From assembly GCA_019636625.1 (NCBI GenBank), contig JAHBXE010000026.1, positions 1-35,286 of the forward strand: a stretch of DNA of 35,286 nucleotides, read 5' to 3'. This document shows, piece by piece, positions 24,254 to 32,529 of this stretch; the first letter of the stretch is position 1, and each line of letters starts with the position of its first letter. The stretch is from Phycisphaeraceae bacterium. GTDB taxonomy: Bacteria; Planctomycetota; Phycisphaerae; Phycisphaerales; UBA1924. Below the pieces are notes generated by a model. That model saw only the letters and a program-made list of their open reading frames with translations, made no database searches and had not been told where the DNA came from. Made by a program: the position numbers and the translations under genes.

Positions 24254-25309
24254 TCACGGGGCTACGCCGCCGTACGCCTTGGGCGTGAGTTTCGCCTGGT
24301 CCATTACGTACATGCCCACCAGCCACCCGCCGACCAGGTGTGGATCAACCTTGAACCGCCCCTTGATCACGCCGTAGGTCGTGAGCCGGGTGTCCCCCGT
24401 GACGGTGGAACCCAGCCGGACCTCGATAGCGTCGTAGGGCGTAGGCGGGATCCCGATGCAGCAGCCGTCCCACTGGTTCATCATGGAAAGGCACTCGTCC
24501 GTCTCATCCGAAACCAGGGGGAACGCGACGTACCCCGTGATTTCAACCCACTTGCCATCCAGCGCTTTGATCCGCTCTGGAACGGTGGTCTTCCCGTCCT
24601 TTGGCGAGTAATCCCGCTCCGCGGAAATCAAGTGGTCCCACGAAACCTTGTACGGATCCGCTTCCGTGCCCTTGCCCGAGACGAGGTACTTGCCCTCGAC
24701 CAGCAATGAACCGTCCGGCCGCTCCTCCGCGTGGGCCCCGCCGAAGGGGCCTGTCGCGGCAACGGCTTGCTCTGGCGCTTGAGGAGCGGGCGCTTCGCCA
24801 CGCTTGGCTTCCGCGGCGGCGCGCTCCGCTTCAATCTCTCGTCTCAACTTGAGCAGGATGTTCTCTTCTTCCGGCGCTTCGACCGCCACCGAAGGCGCCA
24901 CGGCGACTTCCAGTGGCTTGGTCGCGACGGGCTGAGACGCTGGAGCGGATGTTGGATCTGCCTGTGCCGACGGTTCTGCGACTGCGACGGCATCCGGCTT
25001 CGACTCGGGCTCCTTCGCAGCCGTCGGCTGCGGGCTTGGCTCAACCACGGGGCTTGGCGCCGGTTGTTCAGTTACCGCCGGTGTCAACGCGGCGGAAGCG
25101 CCCGAGGCTCGTTCCGTTGCGTCTGTCGCCAATGGCTGTGCCTCCGCTGGTCGGCGAGGCGGAAGCTCCGCATCGGCCCGCCGCGATGAATCCCCAGGCG
25201 ATGCTGTCGGAGAAACCGGCCCGGAACCGCCGGCGCCGCCGCGATTCCCAGCGACAAGCACCACTGTCGCGATCACCAGAATGGCTATCAGCGCCCAGAA
25301 GACCTTCAT
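24254..25309 (-). CDS. Membrane-anchored DUF3299-like protein
   Basis: 351 residues, starting at an ATG at 25309. Residues 1-21 (KVFWALIAILVIATVVLVAG) are a single membrane anchor. About 22-185 is a long Pro/Ala/Glu-rich, probably disordered tether, with a short helix ILLKLRREIEAERAAAEAKRGE. The C-terminal 150 residues form the folded part: VSWDHLIS, ALDGKWVEITGYVAFPLV, then DECLSMMNQWDGCCIGIPPTPYDAIEVRL. That pattern (a GYV-PL strand, a Cys-rich C-I-x-I-P-P-x-P turn) is what I know as DUF3299. The function is not established. It is downstream of, and co-oriented with, an ABC permease and ATPase (72-bp gap), an association I have seen for this family, so a periplasmic helper of that transporter is the best guess. 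Confidence 0.65.
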   Translation of the reverse strand: MKVFWALIAILVIATVVLVAGNRGGAGGSGPVSPTASPGDSSRRADAELPPRRPAEAQPLATDATERASGASAALTPAVTEQPAPSPVVEPSPQPTAAKEPESKPDAVAVAEPSAQADPTSAPASQPVATKPLEVAVAPSVAVEAPEEENILLKLRREIEAERAAAEAKRGEAPAPQAPEQAVAATGPFGGAHAEERPDGSLLVEGKYLVSGKGTEADPYKVSWDHLISAERDYSPKDGKTTVPERIKALDGKWVEITGYVAFPLVSDETDECLSMMNQWDGCCIGIPPTPYDAIEVRLGSTVTGDTRLTTYGVIKGRFKVDPHLVGGWLVGMYVMDQAKLTPKAYGGVAP

Positions 25310-25381
25310 CCCGAACCCTCCATGCCCAGCAACGGATCAATCGTAGCTATCAAACGGAATCCCAGATCGTCCACGGCGGCC

Positions 25382-26692
25382 CTACACGGCGGGCTTCAGG
25401 TTGGTCACGACTGCCGTCCGATAGGCCATGACTGCCGGCAGCAGCCCGGCAAAGGACGCCAGCAACACGGAAGACACGATGATTCCCAGCACCAGCTCGG
25501 GCGCAAGAGCGGGTTCGATGACCAGGCCGAGTCGCTCCTTCATGATCGCCGCGACCAGGTTCTGCGCTGCACCAGCTAGGAACACACCGACCACCGCGCC
25601 CAGCGCACCCAGGAGCGCCGACTCCGTCAGCACGAGGGAGAAGATACGGGATCGACTGCACCCCAGCACGCGGAGCACCGCGATCTGACGCCGCCGCTGC
25701 TCCATGGAGTTGTACAGGGCGAGCATGATGGCGATGCCGCTGCTCACCATCACGGTCGCGGCCATCGCGAGCAGGACCTGGTCGATGTTCGACACGATCC
25801 CGAAGAGCTTCTGGATTTCAAAGGCCGGCTGCGCGACCGTAAGACCCGGCTCACGCTTGAGCGCGAAGGCCACCTGCTGCAGCACGGCGGGTGTCGAGGT
25901 CCTGGTCTCCGCCACAAACCGGAGCAGTGCGCCGGTGATCTTCCGGTCCGAGGCGTTCAAGTCGGCCGCGGTGGCCAGAAACCCTTCCCCTTTCTCTCGT
26001 TCGAGCCGGTCCTGGGCGTGCACGATCCATGTGCTCTCAAGCGAGACGACCAGCGCCCGATCGTGGGCCGTTCCGCTCGGGGCCAGCACCCCCACCACCT
26101 CGAAGGGGTGTTCATTGTGATCATGCCCCGGCGGCCCCGCACGCGAGTCGCCGACGCCATGCGTCAGGACGATCCGGTCGCCGAGCTTGAGGCCGGTCTG
26201 CTTGGCGGCGACCGCCCCCACCACCACCTGCATGTTCCCGTCGAACGGCCCGCCCTGCGAGAACTTCCACGGAACGCCGAGTTGTGGGTCGAAGTCCGTC
26301 AGGAACTCGCGCGTGGTTGCCAGCACCGGGAAGCCCTTGTAGCTGTCGCCCTGCGCCACGGGAATGGCGTACCCGTTCTGGAGCTTGCCGGACGGATCCT
26401 TCGTCGGCAGGCCCGACACGATCCGCTCGTACCGGTCGTACATCAGGAACTGCTGCGGAAGGCGGGAATAGAAGATCGTGTTGAGCACCACGCTCATCGG
26501 GTCCGGTTCGGCGCTGATGATCAGGTGCGCGTTGCCGCTGCCACGCTGGAAACTCTCCCTCGCGGCCTTGCGCATGCCAAGCAGCACGAGCATCAGCCCC
26601 ACCGCCACGGCCACCGTAATGATCGTCGTCACCGTCGAGAACATCCGCGAGGACATGCTGCGGCGAATGATGGTGAAGTCGGTCATGGCCAT
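25382..26692 (-). CDS. MacB/FtsX-family ABC transporter permease
   Basis: 436 residues, ATG at 26692, two bases after the ATPase stop. A second ATG lies two codons in. Topology is that of the four-helix MacB/LolC/FtsX group. TM1 is about 20-40 (VTTIITVAVAVGLMLVLLGM). A periplasmic domain covers about 41-310 with SQGGPFDGNMQVVVGAVAAKQTGLKLGD and FEVVGVLAPSGTAHDRALVVSLES. Three C-terminal helices follow, with the diagnostic RRRQIAVLRVLGCSRSRIFSLVLTESALLGALGAVVG between TM2 and TM3. Such permeases act as mechanotransmitters or move lipoproteins, peptides or drugs. The substrate cannot be read here. A His-rich loop, GPPGHDHNEHPFE, could bind a metal, but that is weak. It forms an operon with the ATPase before it and the DUF3299-like gene after it. 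Confidence 0.9.
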   Translation of the reverse strand: MAMTDFTIIRRSMSSRMFSTVTTIITVAVAVGLMLVLLGMRKAARESFQRGSGNAHLIISAEPDPMSVVLNTIFYSRLPQQFLMYDRYERIVSGLPTKDPSGKLQNGYAIPVAQGDSYKGFPVLATTREFLTDFDPQLGVPWKFSQGGPFDGNMQVVVGAVAAKQTGLKLGDRIVLTHGVGDSRAGPPGHDHNEHPFEVVGVLAPSGTAHDRALVVSLESTWIVHAQDRLEREKGEGFLATAADLNASDRKITGALLRFVAETRTSTPAVLQQVAFALKREPGLTVAQPAFEIQKLFGIVSNIDQVLLAMAATVMVSSGIAIMLALYNSMEQRRRQIAVLRVLGCSRSRIFSLVLTESALLGALGAVVGVFLAGAAQNLVAAIMKERLGLVIEPALAPELVLGIIVSSVLLASFAGLLPAVMAYRTAVVTNLKPAV

Positions 26693-26694
26693 GC

Positions 26695-27366
26695 TTACGC
26701 CCCTCCCTTCGCGCGTGAAACTTCCGCCAGCGACAACCGCTTGCTGAACCGCTCCCGCATCGCCGGGTCGTGGCTCACGCAGAGCAGGGCGGCATTGGTC
26801 TCACGACACAAACCCTGGATCAGCTCCATCGCCGCGGCGGAGTTTTCCGGGTCCAGACTCGCCGTCGGCTCGTCGGCGAGAACGAGCACCGGCTCGCAGA
26901 CAACGGCGCGAGCGACGGCGATGCGCTGCTGCTGGCCCACGCTCAGCTCCGTCGGGCGGGCGTCCTGGCGATCGATCCCGAGCTTTGCGAGCAGGGCGGA
27001 GGCCTTGGCTCGATGCTCCTCGGCGGGGACCGACGAGAACATCAAGGCGGCCATGATGTTCTCGATCGCGGAGAAGCCGAGCAGGAGATTGAAGGTCTGG
27101 AAGATCATCCCGATCTTCCGGCCACGGAAGAGGTCTCGCCGGGCGCCGTGCAACTCGTGCATGATCGTGCCGTCGACGGCGACGACGCCCCGAGACGGGT
27201 CCATCAGCCCGGCGATGAGGTGAAGCAGCGTGCTCTTGCCGGCCCCGGACCCGGCGGTGAGCAGGAGTTGCTCGCCGCGGGCCATCGAGAGCGAGGGCAC
27301 GTCGATGATCGTGGGCCCACCCGGGTACGCAAAATGCAGGTTCTGGATGTCGAGCGCTGGTTGCAC
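26695..27366 (-). CDS. MacB/LolD-type ABC transporter ATP-binding protein
   Basis: 223 residues. I choose the GTG at 27366 because AGGAGG is four bases ahead. An in-frame ATG at 27390 and an ORF start at 27435 exist but lack ribosome sites. This gives the normal length for the LolD/MacB ATPase. Motifs in order are the Walker A GSGAGKST, Q-loop MIFQTFNLLLGFSAIENIMAAL, signature LSVGQQQRIAVARA (LSVGQ, slightly off the usual LSGGQ), Walker B PVLVLADEPTASLD and H-loop SHD. It hydrolyses ATP to drive the permease encoded two bases downstream. The 241-bp gap upstream, shared with the divergent prepilin gene, holds two TTGACG hexamers (near 27453 and 27463) but no matching -10 that I trust. Confidence 0.93.
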   Translation of the reverse strand: MQPALDIQNLHFAYPGGPTIIDVPSLSMARGEQLLLTAGSGAGKSTLLHLIAGLMDPSRGVVAVDGTIMHELHGARRDLFRGRKIGMIFQTFNLLLGFSAIENIMAALMFSSVPAEEHRAKASALLAKLGIDRQDARPTELSVGQQQRIAVARAVVCEPVLVLADEPTASLDPENSAAAMELIQGLCRETNAALLCVSHDPAMRERFSKRLSLAEVSRAKGGA

Positions 27367-27607
27367 GGCACCTCCTGGTCTTTGCGCCATGATAGGAATC
27401 CATTCGCATGAAGGATGCGGCCCGCCCCTCCGCATCGCCTGAACACCCGCTTGACGAAACGTTGACGGATCACGCTCGGCTGGCGGTTGAAGTCGCGCGC
27501 GAACTTAGCGCAAACGTCACCGGCTCTGCGCGCGGGGCGCATGACCGCAGATGTATCGTCCGCCCACTCGTGTTTCGGGATCCCATCAAGGCAAGGAGAA
27601 CGCGGCG

Positions 27608-28666
27608 ATGCGGCACAGTAGGCAAGGCGGATTCACACTCATCGAACTGCTCGTGGTCATCGCGATCATCGCGCTGCTCATCGGCATCCTGCTCCCCAGT
27701 CTCGCGGGGGCCAGGGCGTCGGCACGGGCCATGAAGTCGGCCTCCAACGCGAGGCAGGTGGCGCAGGCGGTCACGATCTACACCGTGTCGGAGAAGTACT
27801 TCCCGGCGTCGTACCTGTATCCCAAGGATCCCGTCGGCACCGACTGGCGCCTCCAGGATCAGGTCGAGAACCATCCCACGCCCGGAAACGGCTACATCCA
27901 CTGGAGCCAGTTCCTGTTCGACAGCGGATCGCTGCCGGAAGAAGCCTTCAAGAATCCCGCGGCACTTCGCGGGGGTGCTCCGGCGACGAATCCCGGTCCG
28001 AACTCCGACGACTGGGAACCCGGGCAGGTCAACGGCACCGGGGGCGGACCCGGTTCGCAGCTCCCCGTTGACCGTCAGGTCAAGCGCGTGGGCTACACGG
28101 GGAACGGCGCCCTGTTCCCCCGCAACAAGTTCAACGGGTCCGGTCCACGTAAGAACATCTTTGTGAATCCTGCCCTTGTCGATGGCAGCCAGTCCGGCGC
28201 GTCCAAGACCATCCTGATCGCAGAGTTCATCAGCACGGGAAACTGGAACGTCATTGGTGCCGCGGCGGGCGCGGGCTTTGAGAGCAAGAGCCACCGGGCT
28301 GTCTCTCCATTCCTTGGCATCTCGTCCGGCTCCAACGTGTACAACGAGCCCCCGGGCGGACCTCGGTTCCACTACCCGACGACCAGCGCCATCAAGCCTC
28401 TCGCAGAGGTTCCCGCGTACGCGATCGACACACCGAATCTCTCCCTGCTCAACTGCCTTGGCCGCTCACACCCCGGAAAGGGCACGGAGCGTCGCGAGGG
28501 CGGAACCGGCGTGTATGCCTTCGTCGACGGCCACGCGGAGCAGATGTCGGTAAAGGACACCATCCGCAAGCGCCTGTGGGGCGACGCCTACTACTCGCTG
28601 AGCGGTGACAACAAGGTCAAGAAGGGCTGGGGCCCCAACGGCGGCACAAACCCGGACGCCCCGTGA
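27608..28666 (+). CDS. Prepilin-like secreted protein with type II cleavage/methylation N-terminus
   Basis: 352 residues, ATG at 27608 with AGGAG ten bases upstream. The leader MRHSRQGG precedes FTLIELLVVIAIIALLIGILLPSL, a class III signal with Glu at +5 and the 'IAIIALLIGILLPSLAGAR' helix typical of the planctomycete H-X9-DG/DUF1559-like families. The C-terminal GVYAFVDGHAEQM is the conserved 'nv.F.DGHv' strand of those proteins, and ILIAEFISTGNW is the matching strand before it. These proteins are very numerous in planctomycetes and their role is unknown. They may be pseudopilins or surface proteins threaded by the type II/IV machinery. It is separated from the secretion operon by 5 kb and precedes the PstS-dockerin gene by 150 bp on the same strand. 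Confidence 0.85.
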   Translation: MRHSRQGGFTLIELLVVIAIIALLIGILLPSLAGARASARAMKSASNARQVAQAVTIYTVSEKYFPASYLYPKDPVGTDWRLQDQVENHPTPGNGYIHWSQFLFDSGSLPEEAFKNPAALRGGAPATNPGPNSDDWEPGQVNGTGGGPGSQLPVDRQVKRVGYTGNGALFPRNKFNGSGPRKNIFVNPALVDGSQSGASKTILIAEFISTGNWNVIGAAAGAGFESKSHRAVSPFLGISSGSNVYNEPPGGPRFHYPTTSAIKPLAEVPAYAIDTPNLSLLNCLGRSHPGKGTERREGGTGVYAFVDGHAEQMSVKDTIRKRLWGDAYYSLSGDNKVKKGWGPNGGTNPDAP

Positions 28667-28681
28667 GTTGATGTGATTCAC

Positions 28682-28760
28682 CGTCCGCACGAGCGAAGGC
28701 TCGTCCGGACGATTCGCCACGAGGCGAAACTGGCTTGGGGAAAGCGGACCATCCGGTCCG
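28682..28760 (+). promoter_or_regulatory. Three consecutive hairpins in the leader of the PstS-dockerin gene
   Basis: Hairpin 1 spans 28682-28711: CGTCCG-C-ACGAGC pairs with GCTCGT-C-CGGACG, with one C-C mismatch and a GAAG loop. Hairpin 2 spans 28713-28728, TTCGCC/GGCGAA with loop ACGA. Hairpin 3 spans 28745-28760, CGGACC/GGTCCG with loop ATCC. None has a T-tract. They fill the space between the prepilin stop and the next ribosome site, so they may be a processed or regulatory leader. No known riboswitch is recognised. Confidence 0.5.
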
Positions 28761-28816
28761 GCCGCTGTCCCTCGGCCCGAAAGAACGACCCGGAACTTTC
28801 AGAGGGAGAACGCAAT

Positions 28817-31468
28817 ATGAAGAAGGTTGGACGAAACATCTCGACGCTGGCGATCCTCGCGGGAACAGCGATGAGCGCCTATGCCCAGCAGCCAGCGGTG
28901 ATCAATCTCTCCGGCGCGACTCTGCTGGAGAACTTCCTGAAGGCCCCCGCCGCGACCAACGACTACTTGGATTGCGACGGTGACGGCATCGCGGGAATCC
29001 TGAACACCGGCATCGATAACCTCACGCCGACGAACACGAGCACGGCCTGGACTTCGGCGGACCACTGGGCCCTGAGCTACCGCGTGGCTGGCTCCGTCGC
29101 CGGGTACCAGGAGCTGATCGACTTCGGCCAGTCGGCGGTCGCCAACTGCGCCAGCCCCTCTTCATGGCCGGGCAACTTTGTCACGGGCTTCGCAGGTCTG
29201 GTCAACCCACCGAACGTGGTCTTCAGCAACACAACAACAGGCCCGGTGACGAACGCGGGCGCCTCGAAGCAGTACTACAACGGGAGCCTCGTCTACGACA
29301 CCACGACGGGAACGCCCTTCTTCGCTTCGTTCTACATCGCCAGCAACCCCGCTGGCCTGCCCTACGCGGCGAACTTGACCACTCTTGCGGCGGTCGCTGG
29401 CAACCCAGCCGCCGGTGGCTACCGCGTTGACGCCGCTCCCGTTGATGTGCCGAGCACCTGGGCCGTCCGTGGCAGCGGCACGGCCGCCAACGCCGCTCCT
29501 ACGCGGCTCCCCGGTCAGACAGGGTACGGCCGCAACCCCCGCACGTCCGTCAACGCTCAAGGCACCGCGACTGGCGCCGGCTTTGACTACAACCTCGCCA
29601 ACCTCGGCAATCGCAACCTCAACGTCAGCTCGCCAGACTGCAACACCATCTTCGACTCGCAGATCGCCTTTGCCCCCATCGCGATGCTCACCAGCTTCGG
29701 CACCGGCATCCGCCAGATGGACCAGACGGAGGTGAACCACTTCTTCTCGACCGGCCGCCTGTTCAACGGCGAGAACCTGCACACGGTGACGCGCGAGATC
29801 GGCTCGGGAACCCGCAACGGCTTCAACAACACCGCCGGCATCGATCCCTCCTGGGGCGTCGGAGACAACGTGGGTGGTTCGGCCCCGCAGAACGGCTCAA
29901 CCGGCAACCAGAACCTCCTCGGCAGCCAGTACGTCCCGGCGAACAAGATCGGAAGCGGCGACGTCGAAACAACGATTCGCAACTCCCGCCTCGGCATGGG
30001 CTATTCGGGCGCGGAGCGTTTCACCGTCGCGAACTCGGCCCGCTACGACCTTGTGGCGATCCGCTGCAGCCTCGCGGGCGGAACGCAGTTTGCCCGCCCC
30101 ACGCTCAACAACCTGCTCGACAACGACCCCTCGACCAACCCCTCGCTCTACTCGATTGGCGGTCCGGCCATTCTCGCGACCATCGGCGATCCCCGCAACC
30201 AGAGCGTTCTCGGTGGCACTCCCGGCAACACCAACCCTCGCATGGCCAACGTTGAAGCGGCCAAGTTCGTCAACAACATGACGCGTTCGATCGAGAACTT
30301 CATCACCGTGCCCGGCACCCCGCAGACGTTTGGCATGCCCGGCGAATGGGCCGCAACGCTCCTGATTCTCAACCCCGCTCGCAAGTTCATCAACGATCCG
30401 GCGAACCCGACGCAGTTGATTCCTAACGCGCTCTACAACCCCGCCCTCGGCGCTGCGCTCCCGCCCTACAGCGTGCTCGACGACGCACAGTTCCTGAGCT
30501 TTGGAACCGGATCCCCCAACCTCGCAGGACAGTCTCCGGCTCGCCTCCAAGGCGCGGGAATCACCTACTCCGACGGAGTGCCAAACGGAACCAACTACAT
30601 CAACCAGGGCGGTGCCAACGTGGGGTACAACACGACGCTTGCCACCCGCAACCGCATCGCCGGTGACTTCAACGGCGATGGCCTTCGAAACCTCAACGAT
30701 GCCCTCGACATGATGCGGGCCTACCACCAGCGCAACGGCGGACCCGACTGGGTCGCACCGGCCTTCACCGGCCCGAACCCGGGCACTGGCACGGCCGGGT
30801 CCGAGGCCGTCATCGAAATCCTCGGCGACTTCAACGGTGACGGCAACTTCGACGCCAAGGACATCCGCTACTGGGCCGACGGCCTTGCCATCGACCCCGT
30901 GACCGGCAAGCTCGACCGGAAGAAGGGCTTCGAGGCCGTCGATAACGCCTGGTTCACGCTCACGGGCAACAACAACTTCTTCGGCACGACCAAGTCCGGT
31001 GGCGGGGCGTACGTCGCCGGAGACTCCCGATTCGACGTGGTCGGCTCCGGTGGCATCGCCCGCGGCTGGGCCCCGGTCGGCGCCGACGGCGTCATCGACG
31101 CCCAGGACGCTGCCTACGTCGCCGCGCAGTTCATCGGCAACCCGTTTGTTTTGGACGGCGCCGCGAACTGGAACAACACCTCCGAGGCTGTTGGATTCGA
31201 CCTCTCCGCCGACATGACCGGTGACCTGATCGTGGACCAGGCCGACCTGAACGCGATCAACGCCGCGATCGGCGTCGGCGGCTGCTACGCCAACTGCGAC
31301 CAGAGCACCGGCTCCCCGCTGCTCACCGCAAACGACTTCCAGTGCTTCCTGAACAAGTACGCCGCGGGCGATACGTACGCCAACTGCGACCAGAGCACGG
31401 GAACCCCTCTGCTCACCGCGAACGACTTCCAGTGCTTCTTGAACAAGTTCGCCGCGGGCTGCTCGTAA
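28817..31468 (+). CDS. PstS-like periplasmic/secreted binding protein with C-terminal GC-type dockerin
   Basis: 883 residues, ATG at 28817 with GAGGGAG upstream. A longer open frame exists but reads through the hairpin leader. The signal peptide MKKVGRNISTLAILAGTAMSAYA is followed by QQPAVINLSGATLL. Residues about 30-560 resemble phosphate-type (PstS/PBP-like) binding proteins: SGATLLENF near the start and NHFFSTGRLFNGENLHTVTREIGSGTRNGF near 310-335, where GSGTR is the ligand-loop motif. Four EF-hand-like segments follow: GDFNGDGLRNLNDALDMMRAY near 615, GDFNGDGNFDAKDI near 670, ADGVIDAQDAAYV near 755 and TGDLIVDQADLNAI near 800. Residues 823-883 carry two copies of a Cys-containing YANCDQSTG..LLTANDFQCFLNK.AAG unit, the planctomycete GC-type dockerin. 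I infer an exported, Ca-binding, surface- or complex-associated protein. Phosphate as ligand is unproven. Confidence 0.8.
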   Translation: MKKVGRNISTLAILAGTAMSAYAQQPAVINLSGATLLENFLKAPAATNDYLDCDGDGIAGILNTGIDNLTPTNTSTAWTSADHWALSYRVAGSVAGYQELIDFGQSAVANCASPSSWPGNFVTGFAGLVNPPNVVFSNTTTGPVTNAGASKQYYNGSLVYDTTTGTPFFASFYIASNPAGLPYAANLTTLAAVAGNPAAGGYRVDAAPVDVPSTWAVRGSGTAANAAPTRLPGQTGYGRNPRTSVNAQGTATGAGFDYNLANLGNRNLNVSSPDCNTIFDSQIAFAPIAMLTSFGTGIRQMDQTEVNHFFSTGRLFNGENLHTVTREIGSGTRNGFNNTAGIDPSWGVGDNVGGSAPQNGSTGNQNLLGSQYVPANKIGSGDVETTIRNSRLGMGYSGAERFTVANSARYDLVAIRCSLAGGTQFARPTLNNLLDNDPSTNPSLYSIGGPAILATIGDPRNQSVLGGTPGNTNPRMANVEAAKFVNNMTRSIENFITVPGTPQTFGMPGEWAATLLILNPARKFINDPANPTQLIPNALYNPALGAALPPYSVLDDAQFLSFGTGSPNLAGQSPARLQGAGITYSDGVPNGTNYINQGGANVGYNTTLATRNRIAGDFNGDGLRNLNDALDMMRAYHQRNGGPDWVAPAFTGPNPGTGTAGSEAVIEILGDFNGDGNFDAKDIRYWADGLAIDPVTGKLDRKKGFEAVDNAWFTLTGNNNFFGTTKSGGGAYVAGDSRFDVVGSGGIARGWAPVGADGVIDAQDAAYVAAQFIGNPFVLDGAANWNNTSEAVGFDLSADMTGDLIVDQADLNAINAAIGVGGCYANCDQSTGSPLLTANDFQCFLNKYAAGDTYANCDQSTGTPLLTANDFQCFLNKFAAGCS
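31286..31459 (+). repeat. Two 84-bp dockerin-encoding direct repeats
   Basis: Units at 31286-31369 and 31376-31459 encode 28-residue blocks differing at only a few residues (S/T and Y/F). At DNA level they are nearly identical, with differences mostly at third positions. They form the paired half-sites of the GC-type dockerin at the protein C-terminus. Such similarity allows unit gain or loss by recombination. Confidence 0.9.
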
Positions 31469-31494
31469 CGCCCATCAACCAGACCTTGCCTCTT

Positions 31495-31536
31495 GCGGGC
31501 CCGGCGTATCCGCTGCCGGGCCCGCTTTTTATTTTC
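31495..31536 (+). terminator. Intrinsic terminator after the PstS-dockerin gene
   Basis: A perfect 11-bp stem, GCGGGCCCGGC (31495-31505) with GCCGGGCCCGC (31515-31525), a 9-base loop, then TTTTTATTTT. It ends transcription from the left before the convergent arsM. A second stem, CCCGCC/GGCGGG (31538-31556), follows but has no T-tract in the arsM direction. Confidence 0.92.
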
Positions 31537-31560
31537 GCCCGCCACGGTTCGGCGGGACGA

Positions 31561-32493
31561 TCAGCCGCCGACCGACTTCCGAGCCGTCACATCGAGGCTC
31601 GTGACATACTCGCCCGGAGTCGCCCCGGTGGGCAAGCCCGCGGTGATCTTCCTGAACAACGGGTCCTGGGCGGACACCATCGCTTCGATGTAGGCAGGCT
31701 TGGACTTCAGCACGACCTGGGTGAGCCCGGCGGCTTCCGCGATGCGACGCACATCCTCGACGAGTGAGGCGCCGGCGATGCAGCCGATGAGTGCTTCCAG
31801 GTCATCCTTGACGGAACCTGGAAGCGGCTTGAGAAGCGCCAGATCCGAGACGGCCACTCGCCCGCCCGGCTTGAGAACGCGGGCAATCTCCCGCCACACC
31901 CGGGGCTTGTCCGGTGACAGATTGATGACGCAGTTCGAAATCACGACGTCCACACTGGCGTCCGCGACCGGCAGCGCCTCGATCTCCCCCAAGCGAAACT
32001 CGACGTTGTCCAGGCCTGATTGCTCCCGATAGGCCGCCAGATTCCGCCGCGCCTTCGAGAGCATGTCCGGAGTCATGTCCACGCCGATGACGCGGCCCTT
32101 GGCCCCGACCTTGGGACCGGCGATGAAACAATCAAACCCACCCCCGCTCCCCAGATCGAGCACAACCTCTCCCGGCCTGAGAGAAGCAATGGCCGTCGGA
32201 TTGCCGCAGGACAGGCCCATGTTCGCGCCTTCCGGGATCGCGCCGATCTCCGTTTCCGAGTATCCGACGGCGCGGGCAACATCATTCGGGGACAAGGCCA
32301 CGGCGCCACAACATCCACCCCCACCATTGGATGGCCCGCAGCAGCTGGATGCTCCGGCATCGCGGGCGATCTTCCCGTATCCCTCGCGGACACGCTCGCG
32401 AACTGTTTCTTCCACCTCTTTGGTCACCACGGCGTCCGTCTCCGGGGAGCAGCACGAATCGGAGCAGCAAGAACGAGTTGAATCGGCTTTCAT
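31561..32493 (-). CDS. arsM: Arsenite S-adenosylmethionine methyltransferase
   Basis: 310 residues. I choose the ATG at 32493 because AAGGA lies five bases ahead. An in-frame ATG at 32508 adds five residues. ArsM methylates As(III) in the cytoplasm to methylarsenicals. Family strings are strong: GYSETEIGAIPEGANMGLSCGNPTAIASL, VVLDLGSGGGFDCFIAGPKVG as SAM motif I, VIGVDMTPDMLSKAR, then VVISNCVINLSPDKPRVWREIARVLKPGGR. The Cys in GLSCGNP and in SNCVIN are the usual arsenic ligands. The N-terminus adds four Cys-Cys pairs (residues 9-10, 14-15, 51-52, 61-62) flanking VREGYGKIARDAG. At least two of these pairs look additional to the core enzyme. It follows arsR by 36 bases in one operon and converges on the terminator behind the dockerin gene. 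Confidence 0.95.
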   Translation of the reverse strand: MKADSTRSCCSDSCCSPETDAVVTKEVEETVRERVREGYGKIARDAGASSCCGPSNGGGGCCGAVALSPNDVARAVGYSETEIGAIPEGANMGLSCGNPTAIASLRPGEVVLDLGSGGGFDCFIAGPKVGAKGRVIGVDMTPDMLSKARRNLAAYREQSGLDNVEFRLGEIEALPVADASVDVVISNCVINLSPDKPRVWREIARVLKPGGRVAVSDLALLKPLPGSVKDDLEALIGCIAGASLVEDVRRIAEAAGLTQVVLKSKPAYIEAMVSAQDPLFRKITAGLPTGATPGEYVTSLDVTARKSVGG

Positions 32494-32529
32494 CGCATTC
32501 CTTTCCATCTGGGCGCGCTTGGCGCCGGG

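Noticed and set aside
27453..27468. TTGACG pair before the prepilin gene as a -35 promoter element
   Set aside because: No plausible -10 lies 16-18 bases downstream of either hexamer.
31538..31556. Terminator for arsM from the CCCGCC/GGCGGG stem
   Set aside because: On the minus strand it is followed by an A-rich, not a T-rich, stretch, so it is not an intrinsic terminator in that direction.
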